DNA from: an uncultured Gemmiger sp.
GTDB lineage: Bacteria > Bacillota > Clostridia > Oscillospirales > Ruminococcaceae
Direction of reading: 5' to 3'
DNA length: 64,000 nucleotides
NCBI GenBank assembly: GCA_944388135.1
Contig: CALXHP010000001.1
Coordinates: forward strand, 99,320-163,319
The notes beneath the pieces were generated by a model. The model saw nothing but the letters and a program-made list of their open reading frames with translations. It was not told where the DNA came from and did no database searches. The translations under genes were made by a program, and so were the position numbers. Below are positions 7,450 to 14,983 of this stretch, piece by piece (within the stretch, counting starts at the first letter, position 1; every line of letters begins with the position of its first letter).

Positions 7450-8232
7450 ATGGCAGAAAGAATTGCTGTCGGGGACAAGCTCCCCTTCTTTTTATATGAT
7501 ACGCCGTACAGCGCCCAGAATCGCTTCCGGGACCTGCTGGCGCAGCGCAGCCCCCTGGTGCTGATTTTTATGGCCAACTTCGGTCATCCCATCACCCGCA
7601 CCTTTGCCGGCCGCTACGCCGGGACCTACGGCGCCTTGCGGGACGGCGGCATGGCCCTGGTGGTGCGTTCCCGGGCGGACAAGCTCTCCCGCAGCATCGG
7701 CCCCGACACGCTGCCCTATCCTCTGCTTTGCGATGCCGACGGGGTACTCTACGATTACCTGGACATTCCCCAGAACAGCAGTACCTTGATGACCTATTCC
7801 CTGGAAGGGTGGCGCATCCTGCGGGAAGCCAAAAAGCAGGGCTACCGCGCCGCCAAAGGGGCCTTGCAGCAGCTGCCTCTGACGCTGATCCTGGATAGGG
7901 ACGGCACCGTGCTGTTCTGCCATTACGGTGCCAGCCTTACCGATGTACCCGAGGATTGTGAAGCCATCCAGAGCCTGCTGGAAGAGCTGGACCTGACGCC
8001 CGATGAACCGGATATTGACGAGCAGACCTTCCATGAAGTATACGGGGACCCCGCCTCTTTTGAAGAGGATCTTCCCGAGGAGCGTCCCCGCCGCGCTGCC
8101 CGTCACGGACGGCACCGTCCGGCTCCCATGGATGATTTTTCCCCGGTGGAAGCCATCCACGAATACAACGTGCCCGACTTGGACAAAACCTCCATGGTCA
8201 GTCTGTTTGACGACCCTTATGCGGATGACTGA
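7450..8232 (+). CDS. Redoxin (AhpC/TSA-like) fold protein lacking the peroxidatic cysteine
   Basis: The 260-residue protein follows the peroxiredoxin pattern: entry motif VGDKLPFFLYDT, strand PLVLIFMANFGHPITRTFAGRY, then LPYPLLCDADGVLYDYLDI and LTLILDRDGTVLFCHYG. In peroxiredoxins a cysteine follows the first strand; here the equivalent stretch reads NFGHPITRTF, so peroxidase chemistry is unlikely. The C-terminal 60 residues are acidic and then Arg/His-rich, with no recognised domain. ATG 7450 has aaggagagg upstream. Its transcript may be read from beyond the 6S terminator, as no separate promoter was seen. Function unknown. Confidence 0.75.
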   Translation: MAERIAVGDKLPFFLYDTPYSAQNRFRDLLAQRSPLVLIFMANFGHPITRTFAGRYAGTYGALRDGGMALVVRSRADKLSRSIGPDTLPYPLLCDADGVLYDYLDIPQNSSTLMTYSLEGWRILREAKKQGYRAAKGALQQLPLTLILDRDGTVLFCHYGASLTDVPEDCEAIQSLLEELDLTPDEPDIDEQTFHEVYGDPASFEEDLPEERPRRAARHGRHRPAPMDDFSPVEAIHEYNVPDLDKTSMVSLFDDPYADD

Positions 8233-8251
8233 AAACCCGCCTTATATAAGG

Positions 8252-8291
8252 AATCCCCTCCGCACCGGTTTCCGGTGCAGAGGGGATTTTT
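8252..8291. terminator. Bidirectional terminator between convergent genes
   Basis: AATCCCCTC/GAGGGGATT and GCACCGG/CCGGTGC form an interrupted 16-bp stem with a TTT loop, followed by T residues. Confidence 0.88.
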
Positions 8292-8301
8292 GTTGGGGGC
8301 A

Positions 8302-8814
8302 TCAGCTCCCCTGTTCTTTTTGCTTACCGTAGATGCACAGATCGTACAGCCTGCCGTTTTTGAATACAGCGTTTTTCATAGCCCCTTCCAACACAAAGCC
8401 ATTCTTTTCCAGCACCCGGCGGGAGGCCAGGTTGGCATCATACACCTGACCGGTGATGCGCAAAATGTCCAGTTCCTGAAAGGCAGCCACACAGGTCTGC
8501 CCCACCGCCTCGGTCATGATTCCCCTGGACCACTGTGCGGTCAGGAGCAGATAACTGATTTCCGCATCCTTGCGGCATACATCTTCCTTCTGGTCCACCG
8601 AGACCATTCCCACCAGCTGGTCTCCCGCCCAGATGGCCCGGTACACGCCGCTGTGCCCTTCCCGCTCCTGTACCCGGCTTAACCAGAAGTCGGCATCCTG
8701 CCGGGTATAGGGGTTGGGCAGCCGGTCGGAAAGAAACCCGCGGTCCACCCCACCAAACAGCGCTGCCAACGCCGCTGCGTCCTCCGGTTGCCACCGCTTT
8801 ACCTGAATTTGCAT
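8302..8814 (-). CDS. GNAT-family N-acetyltransferase (RimJ/RimL-like)
   Basis: The 170-residue protein has the GNAT fold: VDQKEDVCRKDAEISYLLLT, then WSRGIMTEAVG as the acetyl-CoA pyrophosphate loop region, and ANLASRRVLEKNGFVLEG, typical of RimJ/RimL-type enzymes that acetylate protein N-termini or small amines. ATG 8814 lies two bases beyond the cutC stop, with gggggaaaag as ribosome site inside the end of cutC. The two genes form one transcript. The acceptor cannot be assigned. Confidence 0.85.
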   Translation of the reverse strand: MQIQVKRWQPEDAAALAALFGGVDRGFLSDRLPNPYTRQDADFWLSRVQEREGHSGVYRAIWAGDQLVGMVSVDQKEDVCRKDAEISYLLLTAQWSRGIMTEAVGQTCVAAFQELDILRITGQVYDANLASRRVLEKNGFVLEGAMKNAVFKNGRLYDLCIYGKQKEQGS

Positions 8815-8816
8815 TT

Positions 8817-9590
8817 TTACTTTTCCCCCAAAGCCATTTCTTCTGCATCCAATGCCTTTCGTGCCTGAAAGACAGCCCCTGCATCGGTCTGCTGGATATG
8901 CCATTCGTCCAGGCCGGGCAGCCCCATGGGCACCCCTTCCCGGCGGAACCGCATCCCGCTTTCCAGCAGGGTTTTGCCGCTCATATGGAAGGCCCGGGCC
9001 CCCGGCAGTTCGGCACGCAGCCGGGCGATCACCCCGGCATTGACGCCGGCACCGATCAGCACTTCGGGGCCCTTTGTCTCCTCCCGCAGTGCCAGCAGAC
9101 GGGCCAGCGTCTCCACACCCGCCGTACAGGAAGCTGCTCCGCCGCTGGTAAGCACCGTATCCAGCCCCAGGGCCGCCGCCTGACGGTAGACCGCCACCGG
9201 GTCGCGGGACACATCGATGCACCGATGCAAAGTGGCGGGTTTGTGCCCACAGGCAGCCAGCAGCCGCTCCATCACCGGTTCATCCAAATCGCCTTCCGGC
9301 GTAAGAGCACCGATCACAAATCCGTCCGCCCCGGCCTGCGCCAGCGTCCTGATCTGGCTGCACAACAGGTCGATCTCTTCCGCCGTGTAGAGGAAATCTC
9401 CCGCCCGGGGCCGCATCAGGCAGCGCACCGGCAGGTCCCCTTCCCTTTTGATTTGCCGCAGCAGCTCCGCATAGGGGGTAAGCCCGCCCACCGCCAGGGC
9501 ACTGCACAGTTCCAGCCGGTGGGCACCGCCTTTCCTTGCAGCCCGGGCGGACGCCAGACTGTCCACGCATACTTCCAGAATCTTGCTCAC
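8817..9590 (-). CDS. cutC: CutC family protein
   Basis: The 257-residue TIM-barrel protein carries CutC motifs (LEVCVDSLASARAARKGGAHRLELC, VRCLMRPRAGDFLYT, ATLHRCIDVS, DTVLTSGGAASC, each cut at a domain strand). CutC was linked to copper tolerance in E. coli, but its biochemical role is still unsettled, and no copper transporter is nearby. I start at GTG 9590, which has aaaggagggcgg upstream at good spacing; an upstream ATG in frame overlaps the promoter. A GNAT gene follows in the same operon. Confidence 0.9.
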   Translation of the reverse strand: MSKILEVCVDSLASARAARKGGAHRLELCSALAVGGLTPYAELLRQIKREGDLPVRCLMRPRAGDFLYTAEEIDLLCSQIRTLAQAGADGFVIGALTPEGDLDEPVMERLLAACGHKPATLHRCIDVSRDPVAVYRQAAALGLDTVLTSGGAASCTAGVETLARLLALREETKGPEVLIGAGVNAGVIARLRAELPGARAFHMSGKTLLESGMRFRREGVPMGLPGLDEWHIQQTDAGAVFQARKALDAEEMALGEK

Positions 9591-9613
9591 GATCTCCGCC
9601 CTCCTTTGGGGCC

Positions 9614-9642
9614 ATTGTACCATAGGGAACCTGAAACAACAA
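9614..9642 (-). promoter_or_regulatory. Promoter of cutC-GNAT
   Basis: On the minus strand TTGTTG (9642-9637) and TACAAT (9619-9614) are separated by 17 bp. The -35 box is the T-rich tail of the upstream terminator. Confidence 0.7.
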
Positions 9643-9667
9643 CCCCCGGACGCAGAACGTCCGGGGG
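9643..9667 (-). terminator. Terminator of the small membrane protein gene
   Basis: A perfect 10-bp stem CCCCCGGACG/CGTCCGGGGG with a five-base loop; the minus-strand tail is TTGTTGTTT. The plus-strand tail has four T residues, so it may work both ways. Confidence 0.75.
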
Positions 9668-9718
9668 CCTTTTGGTTCTATGCAACACCCGTGCCAAAGG
9701 CCGGGGGATACCTGTTAT

Positions 9719-9982
9719 TCAAGCCGCATGGCCCCCGCGCACAACGCGCAGTTGTACCGAAGGCACCGCGGCAGGTTCCTCTGCCCGGAGTTTTTCCTCT
9801 TCCTGTGGCAGAATGGCCCCACAGGCCGCATTGAGGACAACGATTCCCACAATGCCCAGCAGCACCGCCGCCCATACCGGCAGCGATCCTGCCGCCGCCG
9901 CAGGGATCAACGCCAGAAACAGCAACATTGACCCTGTGGCCGCCAACTTTCCCACCAATGCTTTGATCCACGCCTGTTTCAT
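9719..9982 (-). CDS. Small two-helix membrane protein, function unknown
   Basis: The 87-residue protein has two hydrophobic segments (about 10-32 and 36-59) and a charged tail with EEEEKLRAEE-type composition. ATG 9982 follows gaaggagg at good spacing, and a near-consensus promoter lies upstream. It is divergent from the LexA-like repressor, and repeats in the shared region suggest that repressor controls it. I do not recognise the family. Confidence 0.7.
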   Translation of the reverse strand: MKQAWIKALVGKLAATGSMLLFLALIPAAAAGSLPVWAAVLLGIVGIVVLNAACGAILPQEEEKLRAEEPAAVPSVQLRVVRGGHAA

Positions 9983-10034
9983 CTCGGTTCCTCCTTCTCT
10001 GATTCAAGGGGCCGCACCCCCGCCGCAAGTTTCG

Positions 10035-10161
10035 ACAACTTTCTGTTGTTTGTTGTCTCTACTATAATACTACTTTGAGTTGTTGTCAAGTAAGTTTTAC
10101 AACTTTATTTTGATTTATTTTGGCGTTTTCTCTTTACAAAGACTCCATGCAGTTGTATAAT
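10035..10161. promoter_or_regulatory. Divergent promoters with repeated ACAAC/GTTGT operator-like sequences
   Basis: Minus strand: TTGACA (10089-10084), 17 bp, TATAGT (10066-10061). Plus strand: TTTACA (10133-10138), 17 bp, TATAAT (10156-10161). Between and around them are ACAAC-N5-GTTGT (10035-10049), AAGTT-TTAC-AACTT (10092-10105) and extra GTTGT copies at 10051 and 10079. The clustering over the minus promoter suggests control of the membrane protein gene by the S24 repressor. Confidence 0.65.
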
Positions 10162-10234
10162 GAATCTAACAAACAGGAAATGTACACTTCAGTGCCCGCT
10201 TCCACTCACCCTTTCTTATGTAAGGAGCACGACC

Positions 10235-10864
10235 ATGTTTGCAGATCGCTTAAAAGAGGCCCGCAAAGCCAAAAAGTACAGCCAGGCTGAAATTTCCCGG
10301 ATGCTGGGCGTCACCCAACAGGCTGTCGGCAAATGGGAAACCGGCCGTTCCACCCCGGACCCCCAGACCGTAGCCAAACTGGCGGAAATTCTGGATACCA
10401 CCGCCGACATTCTGCTGGGCCTGCAGAAAAGCCCCGCAGAGGCACCGGCCGTGGGCCGCAATGCCTTCAGCCGCTACGCCGAATGCCTGATTCCCGTGGT
10501 CGGCACCGTCCGGGCCGGTTACGGCGCCCTGGCCTTTGAAGAGGATTACGGCAAGGAATACGCCAGCGTGAAAGACCCGCAGAATTATTTCTATCTGGTG
10601 GTCAAGGGGGACAGCATGGAGCCCCGTATTTCGGACGGGGATCTGGCGCTGGTCCATCGGCAGAACACGCTGGACAACGGTGATCTGGGGGTTCTGGTGT
10701 ATGGCGCCGACGGTGAAGGCACATTAAAGAAGTATATCCAGCGGGGCAACTCGGTGATTCTGCACCCCTTCAACCCCGCCTATGACGAGCTCGTGATCAA
10801 AGGCGAGGAGCTGGATCATCTTTACATTGCCGGCAAAGTGGTGGAAACCAAAGCCAAATGGTGA
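10235..10864 (+). CDS. LexA/CI-like repressor: XRE HTH plus S24 peptidase domain
   Basis: The 209-residue protein has an XRE helix-turn-helix (residues 3-60, SQAEISRMLGVTQQAVGKWE) and an S24 domain (about 85-205). The autocleavage machinery is complete: scissile A94-G95 in TVRAGYG, nucleophile S127 in GDSMEP and general base K165 in GTLKKY. Such proteins are repressors that cut themselves when stimulated by RecA filaments or other stress. No phage genes surround it, so it is probably a stand-alone stress regulator of the divergent membrane protein. ATG 10235 has taaggag upstream; an in-frame upstream extension runs back through the promoter. Confidence 0.88.
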   Translation: MFADRLKEARKAKKYSQAEISRMLGVTQQAVGKWETGRSTPDPQTVAKLAEILDTTADILLGLQKSPAEAPAVGRNAFSRYAECLIPVVGTVRAGYGALAFEEDYGKEYASVKDPQNYFYLVVKGDSMEPRISDGDLALVHRQNTLDNGDLGVLVYGADGEGTLKKYIQRGNSVILHPFNPAYDELVIKGEELDHLYIAGKVVETKAKW

Positions 10865-10937
10865 TTCCCGGCTGACAATGCTATTGTAGCAAGTGTTTTA
10901 TCCCATAATCGGGACTTTCAGCAACAAGAGAAAAAAT

Positions 10938-10990
10938 GCTGCCCGCGGCAGGCTTGCAAGACAAGCTTATGCGGCGGGCTGTATTTTTTA
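10938..10990 (+). terminator. Terminator after the XRE/S24 gene
   Basis: A long interrupted stem (GCCCGC/GCGGGC outside, GCA/TGC and AGGCTTG/CAAGCTT inside) is followed by TATTTTTTATA. It lies only 27 bp before the radical SAM start codon. Confidence 0.8.
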
Positions 10991-11016
10991 TACCCTTTTT
11001 TCAGGAGAACGAGACC

Positions 11017-12381
11017 ATGGATCTGGGCGAAAAACTGGAAATTCTGGCCGACAGCGCCAAATACGACGTAGCCTGCACCTCCAGCGGCGTGGACCGTCCC
11101 GGGCAGCACGGCAGCCTGGGCAGCTGTGCCGCAGCAGGCATCTGCCACGCCTTCACCCCCGACGGACGGTGTGTTTCCCTTTTAAAGGTACTTTATTCCA
11201 ACGCCTGCTCCTACGATTGCCGCTACTGTGTCAACCGGCGTTCCAATGACCGCCCCCGGGCCACCTTCACCCCCCGGGAGCTGGCCGACCTGACCATCGG
11301 GTTTTACCGCCGCAACTACATTGAAGGGTTGTTCCTGTCCAGCGCCGTGCTGGGCAGCCCCGACCGCACCATGGAGCTGATGATCGAGGCGCTACGCATC
11401 CTGCGGCAGGAATACCATTTTAACGGGTACATTCACGCCAAAACGATCCCCGGGTCCGATCCCCTGCTGGTGGAACGGATCGGACTGCTGGCGGACCGGC
11501 TTTCGGTGAACATCGAATTCCCCAGCGAGAACAGCCTGAACCAGCTGGCCCCTGACAAAAACAAAAAAGCGATCCTGCGCCCCATGGGGCAGATCGCCGT
11601 AAAAAGTGCCGAGAGCCGACAGGAGCTGGCCGTCTACAAACGTGCCCCCGCCTTCGCTCCCGCCGGCCAAAGTACCCAGATGATCATCGGCGCCACCCCG
11701 GAAAGCGACCGGCACATCCTGAATCTGACTGAGGGACTGTACAAAAAATACGCCCTGAAACGGGTTTTCTTTTCCGCCTATCTGCCCATCGTGGCCGATG
11801 AGCATCTGCCCACCCTTTCCACCCGGCCGCCCCTGCTGCGGGAACACCGGCTCTACCAGGCGGACTGGCTGCTGCGGTACTATCACTTTTCAGCCGGGGA
11901 GCTGCTCAGCGAGGAGGAACCCAACTTTGACCCTTATCTGGACCCCAAATGCACCTGGGCGGTGCGTCACCCCGAGTTTTTCCCGGTGGAGGTCAACACC
12001 GCCAGCCGGGCCGAGTTGCTGCGGGTGCCGGGCATCGGACCCAAAAGCGCTACCCGCATCGTCCAGGCACGGCGGCTCCAGGCCCTGGGGATGGCGGAGC
12101 TGAAGCGCATCGGGGTGGTTCTGAAACGGGCCCAGTATTTCATCACCTGCAACGGCCACACCCCGGGACACGGTACCCGGGCCGAGATTGCCAACGCTTT
12201 GCTGGACCCCAAGGCTTTCGGGGTGGGGGTTCAGCAGCTGAGCCTGGACGACTTCACCGCCAAGCCTCTGCCGGCCGCCGCACCGGCTGTACACGAGCTG
12301 GCGGCCCACGGGATGGCGGCCGACCAGGCCGCCCGCCTGGTACGGGAGGAGGCGCTGACATGCCTTACCAAGCGAATGTGA
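11017..12381 (+). CDS. Putative DNA modification/repair radical SAM protein (TIGR03916 type)
   Basis: The 454-residue protein binds a 4Fe-4S cluster through C64-x3-C68-x2-C71 in NACSYDCRYC and has a radical SAM barrel to about residue 310. A helix-hairpin-helix near 335-350 (VPGIGPKSATRIVQAR) indicates DNA binding. The family is called a putative DNA repair or modification enzyme and is always paired with the protein encoded next. Its reaction is not known. ATG 11017 follows caggag. The partner gene overlaps its end by 22 bp, so the two are translated from one message. Confidence 0.9.
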   Translation: MDLGEKLEILADSAKYDVACTSSGVDRPGQHGSLGSCAAAGICHAFTPDGRCVSLLKVLYSNACSYDCRYCVNRRSNDRPRATFTPRELADLTIGFYRRNYIEGLFLSSAVLGSPDRTMELMIEALRILRQEYHFNGYIHAKTIPGSDPLLVERIGLLADRLSVNIEFPSENSLNQLAPDKNKKAILRPMGQIAVKSAESRQELAVYKRAPAFAPAGQSTQMIIGATPESDRHILNLTEGLYKKYALKRVFFSAYLPIVADEHLPTLSTRPPLLREHRLYQADWLLRYYHFSAGELLSEEEPNFDPYLDPKCTWAVRHPEFFPVEVNTASRAELLRVPGIGPKSATRIVQARRLQALGMAELKRIGVVLKRAQYFITCNGHTPGHGTRAEIANALLDPKAFGVGVQQLSLDDFTAKPLPAAAPAVHELAAHGMAADQAARLVREEALTCLTKRM

Positions 12382-13145
12382 CTGACACAGCCTACCATTA
12401 CGACGGCAGTTTTCCCGGCTTTTTGTGCTGCATTTTTGAAAGTTTCTCCCGTCGGGAAATTCCCGCCGCCGTCTGCCCGCCGGAGGAGGCCCAGATGACC
12501 CTCTTTGGTGTGCGGGAGATTGCCACCGACCCTGCCCACGCCCAACGGGTGGCGGCAGGGCTGGACCGGTTGGGGGCCGTAGTACGGGACCGCATCACCA
12601 CCGGTTTTCTTTGCACCGACCCCGGCAAGGACCTGAAACTGCTGCGCTTTGCACGCCTTTGTTTTGACCTGGGTCCCCGGGCCGCCCAGATGCTGGGCGA
12701 CGCCGATGCGGCGGCGGCTTTTGCCATTGAGCGCGCCGTCACCGGGGAAGCCCACCGGTATATTGAATTTATCCGGTTTGAGGAACGGGACGGGATGTTG
12801 GGTACCGTCATCCATCCCAAACATCAGGTATTGCCTCTGCTGCGGGGGCACTTTTGCAGTCGTCTGCCCGACGAAGATTTCCTGATCTTTGACGCCACCC
12901 ACGGCACCGCCTTGCTGCGGCGGAACCGACGGGTACAGTACCTGGCCATGGAACACTATTCACCCTGCACCGATGAAGCAGAACTGAACTGGCAGTCCCT
13001 CTGGAAGCGTTTTTTCAAGGCGCTGACCATCGAGGAACGCCGTAACGAACGCCTGCAGATGGGCCATGTATTCAAACGGTTCTGGCCCGATATGTGTGAG
13101 ATGCGCCCCGACCTGCCTGTGGCGGAGGAGAGCACTCACTCATAA
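12360..13145 (+). CDS. Partner protein of the radical SAM DNA-repair enzyme (TIGR03915 type)
   Basis: The 261-residue protein begins YHYDGSFPGFLCCIFESF and contains FIRFEERDGMLGTVIHPKHQVLP and MEHYSPCTDEAELNWQSLWKRFFKA, typical of the TIGR03915 family found only beside the radical SAM gene. The family is thought to act in DNA metabolism with a uracil-DNA-glycosylase-like partner; the mechanism is unproven. ATG 12360 overlaps the upstream gene by 22 bp. Its 3' end overlaps the convergent BlaI-like gene by 10 bp (13136-13145). Confidence 0.88.
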   Translation: MPYQANVTDTAYHYDGSFPGFLCCIFESFSRREIPAAVCPPEEAQMTLFGVREIATDPAHAQRVAAGLDRLGAVVRDRITTGFLCTDPGKDLKLLRFARLCFDLGPRAAQMLGDADAAAAFAIERAVTGEAHRYIEFIRFEERDGMLGTVIHPKHQVLPLLRGHFCSRLPDEDFLIFDATHGTALLRRNRRVQYLAMEHYSPCTDEAELNWQSLWKRFFKALTIEERRNERLQMGHVFKRFWPDMCEMRPDLPVAEESTHS

Positions 13146-13528
13146 TCATATTCCGGGTTGGCAGCCTGATACTCCCCCAGCCAGCGCAGCAGCCGCTCGA
13201 TGTCGGCGTACCCGATGCGGTTGGTGTCTGCCAGGGCCCGCACGAACCCCCGCAGGTCACCGCCGTACAGCGTCCGGAGATGGGCCTCACTCACGGCGCC
13301 GCAGTAGGTCAGACGGCGCACCAGGGGGGCATAAAGATTTTTGTTGCCCTGTTTCTCACTGCGGACAAAGGACTTTTTCTCCAACCGCAAAAGAAAATTC
13401 AGCAGGGTGGTATCGGCCCAACGACACTCCGGCGGCAGTTTGGCCCCGATCTCCCGCCGGGTGGCTGCCCGGCCGCAATCCCAAAGGGCTACCATGACCT
13501 GTTCTTCACTGCGCGATAAGGCTTCCAT
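13136..13528 (-). CDS. BlaI/MecI/CopY-family transcriptional repressor, orphan
   Basis: The 130-residue protein is a BlaI-type winged helix regulator: LSRSEEQVMVALWDCG, then TRREIGAKLP and TTLLNFLLRLEKKSFV as the recognition region, and a C-terminal dimerization segment. BlaI proteins repress beta-lactamase or copper genes and are inactivated by cleavage triggered by the BlaR1 sensor. No BlaR1 or beta-lactamase gene is in the window. Three TACA-N2-TGTA boxes lie upstream of this gene, pointing to autorepression and perhaps further targets. ATG 13528 has gtaaaggat upstream, which overlaps the nearest box. Confidence 0.88.
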   Translation of the reverse strand: MEALSRSEEQVMVALWDCGRAATRREIGAKLPPECRWADTTLLNFLLRLEKKSFVRSEKQGNKNLYAPLVRRLTYCGAVSEAHLRTLYGGDLRGFVRALADTNRIGYADIERLLRWLGEYQAANPEYDYE

Positions 13529-13542
13529 CCAGATTCATCCTT

Positions 13543-13671
13543 TACATTTGTAGCAATATTTCTTTTTATATTTTACATTTGTAGTAATTATTTTGTCCAG
13601 TGGGCAGATTGCACAAATTTATTCGCTGCATTTTTACGTGCAAGTTCCGTTTCTTTTACGTTTGTAGTATA
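13543..13671 (-). promoter_or_regulatory. Three BlaI/MecI-type operator boxes with candidate promoters
   Basis: TACATTTGTA occurs at 13543-13552 and 13574-13583 and TACGTTTGTA at 13657-13666, each followed by GTA or GCA. They match the TACA-N2-TGTA core of known BlaI/MecI operators. Minus-strand -10-like TATACT (13671-13666) abuts the third box, and AATAAT near 13584-13589 with TTGTGC 18 bp upstream abuts the second. The remaining 13588-13753 holds no convincing gene. Confidence 0.7.
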
Positions 13672-13753
13672 TACTGTTCTCTCACCGGCTACAGTTTGCC
13701 GTTTTACAGAAACACCTCCCCTTTTGTACTGTTTTTTTCGGGATTTTGCCCGC

Positions 13754-13782
13754 TTGCCGCTGTAATGCCGGCTCCGTATAAT
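13754..13782 (+). promoter_or_regulatory. Promoter of serC-serA
   Basis: TTGCCG (13754-13759), 17 bp, TATAAT (13777-13782). The transcript would have a leader of about 75 nt before serC. Confidence 0.75.
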
Positions 13783-13864
13783 AGATGCATAGCCGCAGCG
13801 GCGCGGCACAAGGCAGCCGCTCAGCGTGCTGCCATTTGTATTGTGTGAACGGAGGAGAACCACC

Positions 13865-14962
13865 ATGGCAAGAGTATACAACTTCAGCGCCGGCCCGTCG
13901 ATGCTGCCGGAGCCTGTTCTGAAAACCGCCCAGGCAGAACTGCTGGACTATCACGGTTCCGGCATGAGCGTGATGGAGATGAGCCATCGCAGCAAATGGT
14001 TTGACGAGATCATCCAGAACACCGAAGCCTCTCTGCGCCGTGTCCTGAACATCCCCGACAACTATAAGATCGGCTTCTTCCAGGGCGGCGCCACCCAGCA
14101 GTTCGCCATGGTTCCGCTGAACTTCCTGACCACCGGCACCGCCGATTATCTGGTCACCGGCAACTTCAGCAAGAAGGCCGCCGAGGAAGCCGACAAGTTC
14201 GGCACCGCCCGCATCGCGGCCAGCAGCAAGGACAAGAACTTCACTTACATCCCCGATGTGAAGGCCATCGACTACGACCCCAACGCCAGCTACATCCACA
14301 TCTGCCAGAACAACACCATCTTCGGCACCAAGTATCTGGACGTTCCCCAGGTGGAAGGCATCCCTCTGGTGGCGGATATGAGCTCGATGATCTGCTCCGA
14401 GCCGGTGGATGTGAGCAAATACGGCGTGATTTATTTCGGCGTACAGAAAAACATTGCCCCCGCCGGCATGGCCGTGGCCATCGTGCGGGAGGACCTGCTG
14501 GGCAAGAGCGCCAAAGGCATCACGCCGGAACAGATCCCCACCATGATGAACTACACCACCCTGCTGGCGAAGGACAGCATGTACAACACCCCGCCCTGCT
14601 GGTGCATCTATATGACCGGCCTGGTGATGGATTACCTGGAGCACGAGGTGGGCGGCCTGGAAGAGATGAAACGCCGCAACGAGGCCAAGGCCAAAGTGCT
14701 TTACGACTATCTGGATAGCCAGGACTTCTACCACAACCCCGTCCAGAAGGAATACCGCAGCCTGATGAACGTCACCTTCACCAGCCCCGACCCCGACACC
14801 GACAAGGCTTTCTGCGCCGCTGCCACCGAGGCTGGGTTCGTCAACCTGAAGGGACACCGCCTGGTGGGCGGCATGCGGGCCTCCATCTACAACGCCATGC
14901 CTGCCGAAGGCGTGGATAAGCTGGTCGCCTTTATGGAGCAGTTCCGCAAAGAGCATCAATAA
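13865..14962 (+). CDS. serC: Phosphoserine aminotransferase
   Basis: SerC converts 3-phosphohydroxypyruvate and glutamate to phosphoserine and 2-oxoglutarate. The 365-residue class V aminotransferase starts with NFSAGPSMLPEPVL and has the PLP lysine K195 in YFGVQKNIAPAG. The phosphate-binding region (HRSKWF, residues 41-46) is intact. ATG 13865 follows cggaggag; in-frame sequence upstream lacks a ribosome site. serA follows 21 bp later, giving the first two serine-pathway steps in one operon. No phosphoserine phosphatase is nearby. Confidence 0.96.
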   Translation: MARVYNFSAGPSMLPEPVLKTAQAELLDYHGSGMSVMEMSHRSKWFDEIIQNTEASLRRVLNIPDNYKIGFFQGGATQQFAMVPLNFLTTGTADYLVTGNFSKKAAEEADKFGTARIAASSKDKNFTYIPDVKAIDYDPNASYIHICQNNTIFGTKYLDVPQVEGIPLVADMSSMICSEPVDVSKYGVIYFGVQKNIAPAGMAVAIVREDLLGKSAKGITPEQIPTMMNYTTLLAKDSMYNTPPCWCIYMTGLVMDYLEHEVGGLEEMKRRNEAKAKVLYDYLDSQDFYHNPVQKEYRSLMNVTFTSPDPDTDKAFCAAATEAGFVNLKGHRLVGGMRASIYNAMPAEGVDKLVAFMEQFRKEHQ

Positions 14963-14983
14963 TCCGGGAGAGGAAGCACACCT

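Noticed and set aside
10938-11016. Longer radical SAM protein starting at 10936
   Set aside because: The extension is translated from the terminator hairpin and has no ribosome site; ATG 11017 has one.
13588-13881. Minus-strand frame of 97 codons between blaI and serC
   Set aside because: It spans the serC promoter and BlaI boxes, has no start codon with a fitting ribosome site and no recognisable domain.
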